From: Pedobacter yulinensis
Lineage (GTDB): Bacteria; Bacteroidota; Bacteroidia; Sphingobacteriales; Sphingobacteriaceae
Assembly (NCBI RefSeq): GCF_003029735.1
Contig: NZ_KZ686270.1
Coordinates: 434,001 to 498,000 of the forward strand
Reading direction: 5' to 3'
DNA: 64,000 nt
A program made the translations under genes and the position numbers. The notes under the pieces were generated by a model. That model had not been told where the DNA came from. It did no database searches and worked only from the letters and a program-made list of their open reading frames with translations. Below, piece after piece: positions 1 to 7,743 of this stretch; the first letter of the stretch is position 1, and each line of letters starts with the position of its first letter.

Positions 1-1368
1 ATAGGAATCGCGTTGTACCGCACCAAAAACTGATGCACGTAAGCCGGAAATAATGTCAACATCAATTTTACCATCTACCGATGACGTTTGCTGCGAGCGC
101 AGGTACTTTTCCTGCTCAAGTCTGGCAATTTCATTGGTTATATTCCGGGTAAACGCGAAACTGCCATCAGGTTTGTAATAAGACTCTGTCGGGTTTTTTA
201 CCAGAACAGTCTCCCAGCCACCACCCGCAATCAGGTTTGGATTGTTGTAGTTGGTCGCCACATTAAACTGTGCAGTGACACGGTCCTGAAAGCCTTTTTG
301 AGTCAGGCTCAAACGAGCGCTGTATTCCCTGCGGTCGTTTTGTTTTGCGAAACCCTGGAGATCCCGGTAGTTCAGACTGACACGGTAGTTAGAGTTTGCT
401 CCACCGCCAGAAACAGCGAAATTGTGATTATTCGAAATGTTATTTTTATTGATCAGGTCGTAGAAATAATCAAAGTCCCCGCCGTAATCCATCGCGCTAT
501 ATTGCTTACTTGCAATCTTTTCTCGGAATTCTGCCGCATTCATGAAATCGGGACGCTCATTCAGGACTTCGTGGCGTACGTAAGCATTGTAATCAAATCG
601 GGAAGGTCCGGCCTTTCCTTTCTTGGTTGTAATCAAAATTACACCCGCGTTGGCCCGCGTTCCATAAATCGCTGCCGCCGATCCATCTTTCAGCACACTG
701 AAAGACTCGATATCATCCTGCTGTAGCAGATCAAGGTTACCGCCCGGAATACCGTCAATAACAATAAGCGGGCTACTTGCAACCGAAACCGAAGTAACAC
801 CCCGAAGCTGAATAGCGACACCAGAATTGGGATTGGTACCACTGGTACGGGTAAGTTGCAAGCCTGCTACTTTACCGATCAGGAGATCCATCGCACTACG
901 CGCGCCACTTTGCCTGAACTGTGATGTATCGATCTTTGTAATGGCAGATGTTACCTCTTTGATATTTTGCGTACCATAACCAACAACCACCACCTCATCG
1001 AGTTTGTTGTCGGAAGAGGGCTGCATACCAAAGCTTATCACACTCCTGCCGCCCGGTTTTTCACTAATGGTTGTATAACCAATGTAAGTAAACACGAGCG
1101 TGTCATCGTTGCCCGCTTCGATGCGATATTTTCCGTTCGCGTCTGTTACAGTGGTCTTGCCTGTTACTGTGTTCCTAATGCTGACACCCGGCAGTGGTGC
1201 ATCAGCTTCGTCCGTTACAGTTCCGGTAACCACTTTCTGAACCTGAATACCCGAAGGCTTCCAGGTAAGCCAATGACCCCAGGTGGCCCCTGAAGCATCA
1301 GCATACAACGGAGAACTGAACACAAGAAGTGAACATAACCCCGAAATCTTAAGTAAATTTACTTTCAT
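1..1368 (-). CDS. SusC/RagA family TonB-linked outer membrane protein (5' part, truncated by window edge)
   Basis: Outer-membrane TonB-dependent transporter of the SusC/RagA type, which normally pairs with a SusD lipoprotein to import glycans or peptides. Reading the minus strand from the ATG at 1368 gives a signal-peptide-like N-terminus, a carboxypeptidase-D-like domain (VTGTVTDEADAPLPGVSI...), a TonB-box-like stretch (LDEVVVVGYGTQ) and the plug domain with SVLKDGSAAAIYGTRANAGVILITTKKGK, all hallmarks of the family. The frame stays open to base 1, giving about 456 residues of a protein that usually has about 1000. The beta-barrel and any SusD partner lie to the left of the window. Substrate cannot be told from this part. 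The upstream region holds repeated AACGATTT motifs. Confidence 0.93.
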   Translation of the reverse strand, partial: MKVNLLKISGLCSLLVFSSPLYADASGATWGHWLTWKPSGIQVQKVVTGTVTDEADAPLPGVSIRNTVTGKTTVTDANGKYRIEAGNDDTLVFTYIGYTTISEKPGGRSVISFGMQPSSDNKLDEVVVVGYGTQNIKEVTSAITKIDTSQFRQSGARSAMDLLIGKVAGLQLTRTSGTNPNSGVAIQLRGVTSVSVASSPLIVIDGIPGGNLDLLQQDDIESFSVLKDGSAAAIYGTRANAGVILITTKKGKAGPSRFDYNAYVRHEVLNERPDFMNAAEFREKIASKQYSAMDYGGDFDYFYDLINKNNISNNHNFAVSGGGANSNYRVSLNYRDLQGFAKQNDRREYSARLSLTQKGFQDRVTAQFNVATNYNNPNLIAGGGWETVLVKNPTESYYKPDGSFAFTRNITNEIARLEQEKYLRSQQTSSVDGKIDVDIISGLRASVFGAVQRDSY

Positions 1369-1402
1369 CTAGATATTATTTTGGTTTTAATTGGCAACTT
1401 AG

Positions 1403-1598
1403 TCGTTTTATGAAATCGGATGGCTGGAACAATAGGAGATAGATTAGTGATAACAACAAGTATCACGTGCGCGGCTCAAGCGGGGGTGTCATGGTCTGAA
1501 TGTTTGGTCTTAATATCTCGTTAAAACGATTTATTAAACGATTTTAGGAAAAATCCGCGAAACAAGCAAAAAATGACCTGTTTATATTGCAACGATTT
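1403..1598. repeat. Cluster of AACGATTT direct repeats upstream of susC-like gene
   Basis: Three exact copies of AACGATTT lie on the plus strand at 1525-1532, 1537-1544 and 1591-1598. The first two are 12 bp apart. The first copy also forms an inverted repeat TCGTT-AA-AACGA at 1518-1529, and a related TCGTTTTA sits at 1403-1410. The cluster occupies the gap between lpxB and the divergently placed susC-like start, so it is a candidate operator for the transporter gene. No regulator gene is in view, and the function is inferred. Confidence 0.4.
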
Positions 1599-1629
1599 TG
1601 TTACATTACAATAAATGCAGGCCGCAGGG

Positions 1630-2739
1630 TTATTTAGCCGCAGCAGTGGCTATGATGCCTGCTGCCGCCCGGCCTGAAGCACCAGGGAGCCCCAGCTTTT
1701 CGGCCAGTTCCTCATAACCAGTTAGTTGGTCGTTCCGCCCGGCTCCAGCCATTAGGGCGCGAAGCTCGGTTTCAATATGTGTCGGATTGCAGTCTTCCTG
1801 AATCAGCTCAGGAACGATCTTCCGGTCGGCGATGAGATTGACCAGGGAGATGAAACGTATTTTAACCAGCAAACGCGCAATGGCAACTGAAATAGCCGAA
1901 CCTTTATAAACCACAACCTGGGGAACCTTAAAAATAGCCGTTTCGAGCGTCGCCGTGCCAGAGGCGACGACAGCTGCATGGGCCACAGCAAGCAGGTTGT
2001 AAGTATTGTTGTAGACAATTTCAAACCGGCGCGAACCGGCCACAGTCCGGTAATAAGATTCATCAAAATCGGGTGCCCCCGCCACCACAAACAGGTATTC
2101 CGGAAAACGATCGCTTACCGCCAGCATGTCCGGGAGCAAACGCTCGATTTCCTGCCTGCGGCTGCCCGGAAGCAGTGCAATGATCTTTTTACCAGCCAGC
2201 CCTTGTTTTTCAGCAAACCGGAGATCAGCTGAAAAACCAGCCACGGCATCCAGCAGCGGGTTTCCAACATAAGTAACCTCCATGCCCCAGCTTTTATAAA
2301 ACTCAACCTCAAAAGGTAGAATACAGAACATGCGGTCAACAACCTTTTTAATATTCAGCACCCGTTTTTGGTTCCAGGCCCATACCTTTGGAGAAATGTA
2401 GAAACATACCGGAATGCCCTGCTCTTTTGCAAACTTTGCTATTTTCAGATTGAATCCCGGAAAGTCTATCAGCACCAGTACATCGGGCCGGTAGGCCACC
2501 AGGTCATTTTTACAGGCCGCGAGGTTTCTGAAAATGGTGCGAAGGTTAGCCAGGACCTCTACAAATCCCATAAAGGACATGTCGCGGTAGTGCTTTGCCA
2601 GCACACCGCCCTCGGCAAGCATTTTATCCCCACCAAAAAACCGGAACTCGGCCGCAGCATCCTGCTGTTTAATGGCCCGCATCAGGTTTGCGCCGTGCAG
2701 ATCGCCCGAGGCCTCGCCGGCAACCAAGTAATATCTCAT
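1630..2739 (-). CDS. lpxB: Lipid-A-disaccharide synthase
   Basis: Transfers 2,3-diacylglucosamine from UDP to lipid X, giving lipid A disaccharide 1-phosphate at the cytoplasmic face of the inner membrane. The 369-residue length matches the family. The N-terminus carries the typical GEASGD motif (residues 8-13), followed by FFGGDKM, FMGFVEVL and the C-terminal LLPGSRRQEI and ASGTATLE motifs. The start codon lies 2 nt downstream of the surE stop, so the two genes form one transcript and are probably translationally coupled. No promoter of its own is visible. Confidence 0.96.
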   Translation of the reverse strand: MRYYLVAGEASGDLHGANLMRAIKQQDAAAEFRFFGGDKMLAEGGVLAKHYRDMSFMGFVEVLANLRTIFRNLAACKNDLVAYRPDVLVLIDFPGFNLKIAKFAKEQGIPVCFYISPKVWAWNQKRVLNIKKVVDRMFCILPFEVEFYKSWGMEVTYVGNPLLDAVAGFSADLRFAEKQGLAGKKIIALLPGSRRQEIERLLPDMLAVSDRFPEYLFVVAGAPDFDESYYRTVAGSRRFEIVYNNTYNLLAVAHAAVVASGTATLETAIFKVPQVVVYKGSAISVAIARLLVKIRFISLVNLIADRKIVPELIQEDCNPTHIETELRALMAGAGRNDQLTGYEELAEKLGLPGASGRAAAGIIATAAAK

Positions 2740-2741
2740 GG

Positions 2742-3521
2742 CTAAAGACTTAAATTCCAGGAATTCAAAATGGGAATAGCGTGATGCGCGGTGAGGTCAA
2801 ACTGAACCGGCACAACCGAGGCGTAGCCATGGTCCAATGCCCAGACATCGGTATCCTCTCCTTTGTCGAAATTTTGAAACACACCGGTCAACCAGTAATA
2901 GGGCCTTTCGTAGGGATCTTTCCTTTCGTCAAACTCTTCTGCCCATTTGGCATTGGCCTGCCGGCAGATCTTTAAACCTTTTATTCCCGGCCCTTTCGGG
3001 AAGTTAACATTTAACAAAGTACGCTCCGGCAAGCCATGCTCCAGTACCTGTTCGCAGACTTTTCTGACAAACGTTTTGCAGTGGCTGAAGTCGGCCTGCT
3101 GCGTGAAATCGTCAAGTGAGAAACCGACCGATGGGATTGATTCAATTGCGCCCTCAACCGCAGCAGACATGGTACCAGAATAAATCACATTGATTGAACT
3201 GTTCAAACCATGGTTGATGCCCGAAACGCACAGATCGGGCTTCTTGCCTTTAAATATCTTATTTACGGCAAGCTTTACGCAGTCAACCGGTGTCCCGGAG
3301 CATTTATACATTTCAACGCCTTCATACAGATCAACAGGGTCAAACCGGAGCGGTTTGCCAATGGTTATGGCATGGCCCATGCCAGACTGCGGTCCGTCGG
3401 GTGCAACAACCACAACCCTACCCAGTTCCTGCGCCACCTCGATCAGGTGTTTGATGCCCGGAGCCGTAATGCCGTCGTCATTAACGACGAGGATGTTCGG
3501 CCGCTTATCATGTTTAGTCAT
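2742..3521 (-). CDS. surE: 5'/3'-nucleotidase SurE
   Basis: Metal-dependent nucleoside-monophosphate phosphatase linked to stationary-phase survival. The 259-residue protein has the metal-binding NDDG motif (residues 14-17) near the N-terminus, SGTPVDCVK, SGINHGLN and YSGTMSAAVEG, all conserved in SurE. It is the first gene of a two-gene unit with lpxB. A TACTTTTG element ends only 4 nt before the ATG, so the transcript should be leaderless or nearly so. Confidence 0.96.
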   Translation of the reverse strand: MTKHDKRPNILVVNDDGITAPGIKHLIEVAQELGRVVVVAPDGPQSGMGHAITIGKPLRFDPVDLYEGVEMYKCSGTPVDCVKLAVNKIFKGKKPDLCVSGINHGLNSSINVIYSGTMSAAVEGAIESIPSVGFSLDDFTQQADFSHCKTFVRKVCEQVLEHGLPERTLLNVNFPKGPGIKGLKICRQANAKWAEEFDERKDPYERPYYWLTGVFQNFDKGEDTDVWALDHGYASVVPVQFDLTAHHAIPILNSWNLSL

Positions 3522-3525
3522 GTCT

Positions 3526-3533
3526 CAAAAGTA
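3526..3533 (-). promoter_or_regulatory. Predicted -7 promoter element of surE-lpxB
   Basis: TACTTTTG on the minus strand matches the Bacteroidota -7 consensus TAnnTTTG. Only 4 nt separate it from the surE ATG at 3521. A -33 element is not evident. Confidence 0.45.
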
Positions 3534-3602
3534 CGCAATCCCCGGTCTTTTTCAGGCAGCTGCCCTACCCATCCCCGCCATTTTTTTTAAAGCAGCCGGG
3601 TG

Positions 3603-3632
3603 TTGCATTGATGCCGCTAAAAATTATATTTG
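3603..3632 (+). promoter_or_regulatory. Predicted promoter of the M16 peptidase gene
   Basis: TATATTTG at 3625-3632 matches TAnnTTTG, and a TTG at 3603-3605 sits 19 nt upstream, as expected for a -33 element. The ATG at 3652 leaves a leader of roughly 15 nt. Confidence 0.5.
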
Positions 3633-3651
3633 ATGCGTTAACTTATTCTCA

Positions 3652-6585
3652 ATGAAACACAAACTATTTACGGTTGCCTGTTTTCTCATAACCGGCCTGT
3701 CTGCAAGTGCGCAGCAACTTTACCAGTGGAAAACGACAACCTCAGGGGGGTACACCTACAAGTATGTAACGAACGACCCCACCCGGTCGAGGTTTTATAC
3801 GCTCAAAAATGGCCTGACCGTGATCCTTTCACCCAATGCCAAAGAGCCCAACATCGAGTTTCGAATGGCAGTCAGAGCCGGAAGCAACACCGATCCCCGC
3901 ACGGCTACCGGCCTGGCCCATTACCTGGAACATTTGTTGTTCAAGGGAACGGATAAATTCGGTACGCTGAACTGGCAGAAAGAAAAACCGCTGCTCGATA
4001 AAATCGACGCCCTGTACGAAACGTACAACAAGACAACTGACCCGGAAAAGCGCAAAGAAATTTATCGGGAGATTGATAAAACTTCCGGCGAGGCCTCGCA
4101 GTTTTCGATTGCCAACGAATACGACAAGATGATGAAAGGCATTGGCGGACAGAGCTCTAATGCCCATACCTGGTACGAAGAGACGGTATACAATGAAGAT
4201 TTCCCGTCAAACGCTGTCGACAAATTCCTGGCCCTACAGGGCGAAAGATTCCGGAATCCCATTTTTAGGATTTTTCATACAGAACTCGAAGCCGTTTACG
4301 AAGAGAAGAACCGCTCGCTCGACAATGATGGCAGCAAAGCTGCTGAAGCACTGTTCGCCGCCCTGTTCCCTACACATAATTATGGGCAGCAGACTACCAT
4401 CGGAACTATTGAGCACCTGAAAAACCCATCTCTCGTCGAAATTAAAAAATACTATCAGAAGTATTATGTTCCAAACAACATGGCCGTGGTCATGGCCGGC
4501 GATTTTCAGCCGGATGTGCTGATCAAAAAAATAGATAAGACCTTTGCATACATGGTGAGCAAGCCGGTTAAATTGTACCAGCCGGCACCAGAGCAGCCCC
4601 TGCAGGCTGTTCGAAGCATCGACATTTACGGTCCAAACGCCGAAAACCTGATGATCGGTTTCAGGGGTTATGCAGAAAACTCGCGCCAGAGCATGATGCT
4701 CGACCTGATCGGCAGCATCCTGTCTAATGGAAAGGCTGGCCTGATCGACATCAACCTGAACAAGCAGCAGAAGATTTTGCGGGCAAGCGCCGGTTACCAG
4801 CAGATGAAAGATTATGGTGTGTTTATCCTCAGCGCGGCGCCGAAACAGGGACAAACGCTGGAGCAGGCTAAAACCCTGTTGCTGGAGCAGATCGACCTCC
4901 TCAAAAAAGGGCAGTTTGATGCAAGCCTGATCAAGGCAACCGTAGCCAACAGTAAGTTCTCGCTGCTGCAGTCGTTCGACAACAACAACTTCCGCGCAGA
5001 AGCAACCACCAACGAGTTCATCCTGAATCGCGGCGCCAACTGGAATAAGTCGCTCGCTGCTCCTGATGAGATGGGCAAACTCACGAAAAAAGAAATCGTT
5101 GATTTTGCAAACACTTTTTTCAGGGAGAATTATGTAGTCATTCTGAAACACAAAGGAACCGACAAAAACGTACTGAAAGTGGAAAAACCGGCAATAACAC
5201 CGGTCAATACCAACGCCAATGAGGTATCTGAGTTTGCCAGGAATGTCCTGGAAGCGCCAGTCAAACCGATCCAGCCTGTTTTTTTAGATTACAAAAAAGA
5301 CATCGCTTTTGGCAAAACCGGGATCGCTGACATCCTGAGTATCCAAAACAAGGAAAACAGCATCTTCAAACTCAGTTACCGCTTCGACATGGGTGCATAC
5401 AATTACAAACTGCAGCCCTATGCAGCCCAGTACCTGAGTTTTCTGGCAACTGACAAATATACGGCAGAAGAGATCAGCAAGCAGTTTTACAACATTGCCT
5501 GCAACTACAGTTTCAATGTAGGTAACGATGTAGCGACCATTACCATCACCGGTTTGCAGGAAAACTTTGACAAAGCGGTCAGCCTTGTCGAGCATGTTTT
5601 TGCCAACTGCAAGGCAAACGAACAAGCACTGACCGAACTCAAAAGCCGCATCCTGAAGCAGCGCGAAAACAATAAACTGAATAAGTCGGCCATTCTGTCG
5701 GGCCTGATGAGTTATGCGCAATACGGGCAGGACAACCCTTTCAATTACGGCCTAAGCAATGATGAGGTCAGGGCCATGACTTCAGAACAATTGCTCTACA
5801 TTCTTCACAACATAAACAATTACAAACACAGCGTTGTGTACTACGGCCCTAAAGATCTCGGTGCTTTCACTGCCGATATCAGCAAGCTGCACACGCTGCC
5901 AGCCGCCTTCACCCCGGCCGCACCGGCAAAGACCTTCACGTATCTGCACCCGGACAGCAGCAAGGTCTATTTCGCAGATTACGACATGGTGCAGGCTGAG
6001 ATCAGATGGGTGCGCAATGCAGGAACCTACGACCCCACTCTGGCAGGTAAGGTTGACCTCTTCAACAGTTATTTCGGCGGGGGTATGGGATCGGTCGTGT
6101 TTCAGACCATTCGCGAGTCGAAAGCGCTCGCCTATTCTTCATATGCATTGTACGCAAGCCCTGACGGCAAGGACAAAGAATATTCGATGATGGCATATGT
6201 GGGTACGCAGGCCGATAAGATGAACGATGCCGTTGCTGCCATGAACGAACTGCTGAACGCGTTGCCCGCATCTGAAAAAGCGCTGCAGGCTTCGAAAGAT
6301 AATTCGCTGAACGCACTTGAAACCGGCAGGATTACAAAAGATGCGATTATCTACGCGTACCTGAATGACCGCAAACTGGGTTATGACCACGATTCGCGCA
6401 TGGATGCTTACCAGCAGCTGAAGCCGCTTACACTAACAGACATCACCGCCTTCCACAAGCAGCAGGTCGCATCAAAACCCTACAATTATTGCGTCGTGGC
6501 TTCTGATAAAAAAGTAGCCCTCTCCGACCTTGAAAAATTGGGCACTGTAACCCGGTTAAAACTGGAACAAGTGTTTGGTTACTAA
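3652..6585 (+). CDS. Secreted M16 family zinc metallopeptidase (two-lobed)
   Basis: Pitrilysin-family peptidase, exported to the periplasm or outer membrane by an N-terminal signal peptide (about residues 1-20, ending SASA|QQ). The zinc-binding HxxEH motif is at residues 90-94 (HYLEH). The distal glutamate lies in ELEAVYEEKN near residues 213-218. The gap between these two sites is about 120 residues, longer than the 75 or so usual in pitrilysin, because of a charged helical insertion around 105-150. The C-terminal half is a second M16 domain without HxxEH but with the RESKALAYSS motif typical of the inactive lobe. The length of 977 residues fits fused two-lobe enzymes. Substrate is unknown. 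It is monocistronic, with its own promoter and a strong terminator downstream. Confidence 0.92.
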   Translation: MKHKLFTVACFLITGLSASAQQLYQWKTTTSGGYTYKYVTNDPTRSRFYTLKNGLTVILSPNAKEPNIEFRMAVRAGSNTDPRTATGLAHYLEHLLFKGTDKFGTLNWQKEKPLLDKIDALYETYNKTTDPEKRKEIYREIDKTSGEASQFSIANEYDKMMKGIGGQSSNAHTWYEETVYNEDFPSNAVDKFLALQGERFRNPIFRIFHTELEAVYEEKNRSLDNDGSKAAEALFAALFPTHNYGQQTTIGTIEHLKNPSLVEIKKYYQKYYVPNNMAVVMAGDFQPDVLIKKIDKTFAYMVSKPVKLYQPAPEQPLQAVRSIDIYGPNAENLMIGFRGYAENSRQSMMLDLIGSILSNGKAGLIDINLNKQQKILRASAGYQQMKDYGVFILSAAPKQGQTLEQAKTLLLEQIDLLKKGQFDASLIKATVANSKFSLLQSFDNNNFRAEATTNEFILNRGANWNKSLAAPDEMGKLTKKEIVDFANTFFRENYVVILKHKGTDKNVLKVEKPAITPVNTNANEVSEFARNVLEAPVKPIQPVFLDYKKDIAFGKTGIADILSIQNKENSIFKLSYRFDMGAYNYKLQPYAAQYLSFLATDKYTAEEISKQFYNIACNYSFNVGNDVATITITGLQENFDKAVSLVEHVFANCKANEQALTELKSRILKQRENNKLNKSAILSGLMSYAQYGQDNPFNYGLSNDEVRAMTSEQLLYILHNINNYKHSVVYYGPKDLGAFTADISKLHTLPAAFTPAAPAKTFTYLHPDSSKVYFADYDMVQAEIRWVRNAGTYDPTLAGKVDLFNSYFGGGMGSVVFQTIRESKALAYSSYALYASPDGKDKEYSMMAYVGTQADKMNDAVAAMNELLNALPASEKALQASKDNSLNALETGRITKDAIIYAYLNDRKLGYDHDSRMDAYQQLKPLTLTDITAFHKQQVASKPYNYCVVASDKKVALSDLEKLGTVTRLKLEQVFGY

Positions 6586-6596
6586 TCAGCTCAACC

Positions 6597-6640
6597 AAAA
6601 AAAAAGCGGCTTTCCTATTCCGGAAAGCCGCTTTTTTTTT
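6597..6640. terminator. Bidirectional intrinsic terminator
   Basis: A-tract, then stem GCGGCTTTCC (6606-6615) with GGAAAGCCGC (6622-6631), 6-nt loop, then nine T. It serves the peptidase gene on the plus strand and the csbD-like gene on the minus strand. Confidence 0.9.
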
Positions 6641-6652
6641 GTAAAGTGTTAC

Positions 6653-6838
6653 CTAAAGCGAATTGATCCACTTTACAAGTTCGTCGCGGCCTTTGCCTGT
6701 TTTTTGCTGAAGTTTACCCAGCAGTTCGTCATCCTGTCCCTCCTGATAAGCAAGGTCGTCATCTGTCAGGTCACCATAGGCCTGCTTAACTTTTCCTTTT
6801 ATCTCGTTCCATTTACCTTTCAGTTCCAGCTTGTCCAT
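6653..6838 (-). CDS. CsbD family stress-response protein
   Basis: A 61-residue charged protein with the CsbD pattern: [28 protein letters not shown], then a second helical segment rich in K and E. CsbD-like proteins are small, abundant stress proteins of unknown biochemical role. It stands alone between a bidirectional terminator and a divergent lipoprotein gene. Stress induction is known for the family and is not shown by the sequence here. Confidence 0.9.
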   Translation of the reverse strand: MDKLELKGKWNEIKGKVKQAYGDLTDDDLAYQEGQDDELLGKLQQKTGKGRDELVKWINSL

Positions 6839-6989
6839 AATATCAGATTTAAGTTTTGATTCAAAATATCAACAGCAGGCCGGGGTTTTTGTTTGCGTGA
6901 GATGCTAAGCGGCTAAATTTCCATTGGCATGCAACCCCTGCTTTTTGATGTTCGTCTATACAGGCAACCTCATCAAAACAACCACGCAC

Positions 6990-7679
6990 ATGAAAAAAAC
7001 AATCCTGATCCTTCTTTTGCTGCCGGCAATGATGCTGCAGCAGTCCTGCATCGTTATGGTCAAGTCGCTGGCACGAAACATCGTCAAGGGCTATGATGAC
7101 TATGCCGACAAAAGTGTATCTGGTGCTATGCTTCTTGGCACTGACAACAAACCTGTTCGGCTAAAAGATGCTTTTATGGGTAAAACTGTGTATGCCGTCG
7201 TCTATAAAAGTACGCTGAACAACCCCAGTGCCGGCGATTCGACGGCGTATGAGCAAATGAAAGCCCGGTTCAAAGCTTACCCCGATGTGCGTTTTGTCTC
7301 CGTCTACAATGGAGAAGATGAAACCTACTGGCGTAATTTCAGCAACGGCAAAACCCGCCGGAGCGATGCCTACCGGCTCAGCAACGGCGAAGAGCAGCCC
7401 TGGAAAGGGCTTGGCGACACCCCTCAGGCCTTAATTATCGGCACGGATGGAAAAGTGCTGGCCTACAAAGCGCCGATGCCAAACAGCAAGGTGCTCGCCG
7501 ATTATGTCTTGTTCCAGGCCAGGGCCGGCAGAAACGGAACCGAATCTGCAAGAGACGTCATTAAAGAGATTAATGAAGGAGGAAAGTTTAAGTCGGACCA
7601 CATGAAAGCCTGGTATACGTCCCATTTTAAATTGCCGGCCGAGCAGGCGTCGCTGTCATTTTCCAATTCGAATGAATAA
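6990..7679 (+). CDS. Thioredoxin-fold lipoprotein without redox cysteines
   Basis: The ATG at 6990 is preferred to the upstream alternative at 6924 because it opens directly into a lipoprotein signal peptide, MKKTILILLLLPAMMLQQSC, with Cys20 as the lipid anchor. The mature part (about 210 residues) resembles AhpC/TSA or TlpA-like thioredoxin folds: a VVYKST strand, DVRFVSVYNG and TPQALIIGTDGKVLAYKAP, the last typical of the strand-turn-strand near the cis-proline. The only cysteine is the lipid anchor, so no CxxC redox site exists and a disulfide role is unlikely. Predicted location is the periplasmic face of a membrane. Function unknown. Confidence 0.75.
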   Translation: MKKTILILLLLPAMMLQQSCIVMVKSLARNIVKGYDDYADKSVSGAMLLGTDNKPVRLKDAFMGKTVYAVVYKSTLNNPSAGDSTAYEQMKARFKAYPDVRFVSVYNGEDETYWRNFSNGKTRRSDAYRLSNGEEQPWKGLGDTPQALIIGTDGKVLAYKAPMPNSKVLADYVLFQARAGRNGTESARDVIKEINEGGKFKSDHMKAWYTSHFKLPAEQASLSFSNSNE

Positions 7680-7680
7680 A

Positions 7681-7726
7681 AAAAAACCCGAAAAAATCAG
7701 ATCAGATGTTTTCGGGGTTTAATTGC
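7681..7726. terminator. Intrinsic terminator between convergent genes
   Basis: Stem CCCGAAAA with TTTTCGGG, flanked by A- and T-tracts. The T-tract is strongest on the minus strand, so it mainly ends acs, but it can also serve the plus-strand lipoprotein gene. Confidence 0.85.
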
Positions 7727-7743
7727 TAAGACAGCTGCTTCCG

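Noticed and set aside
88..726. Plus-strand open frame inside the susC-like gene
   Set aside because: The minus strand reads a continuous SusC plug and N-terminal domain across the same bases.
4234..5151. Long open frame antisense to the M16 peptidase
   Set aside because: No recognisable domain or promoter. The sense strand carries a complete family match.
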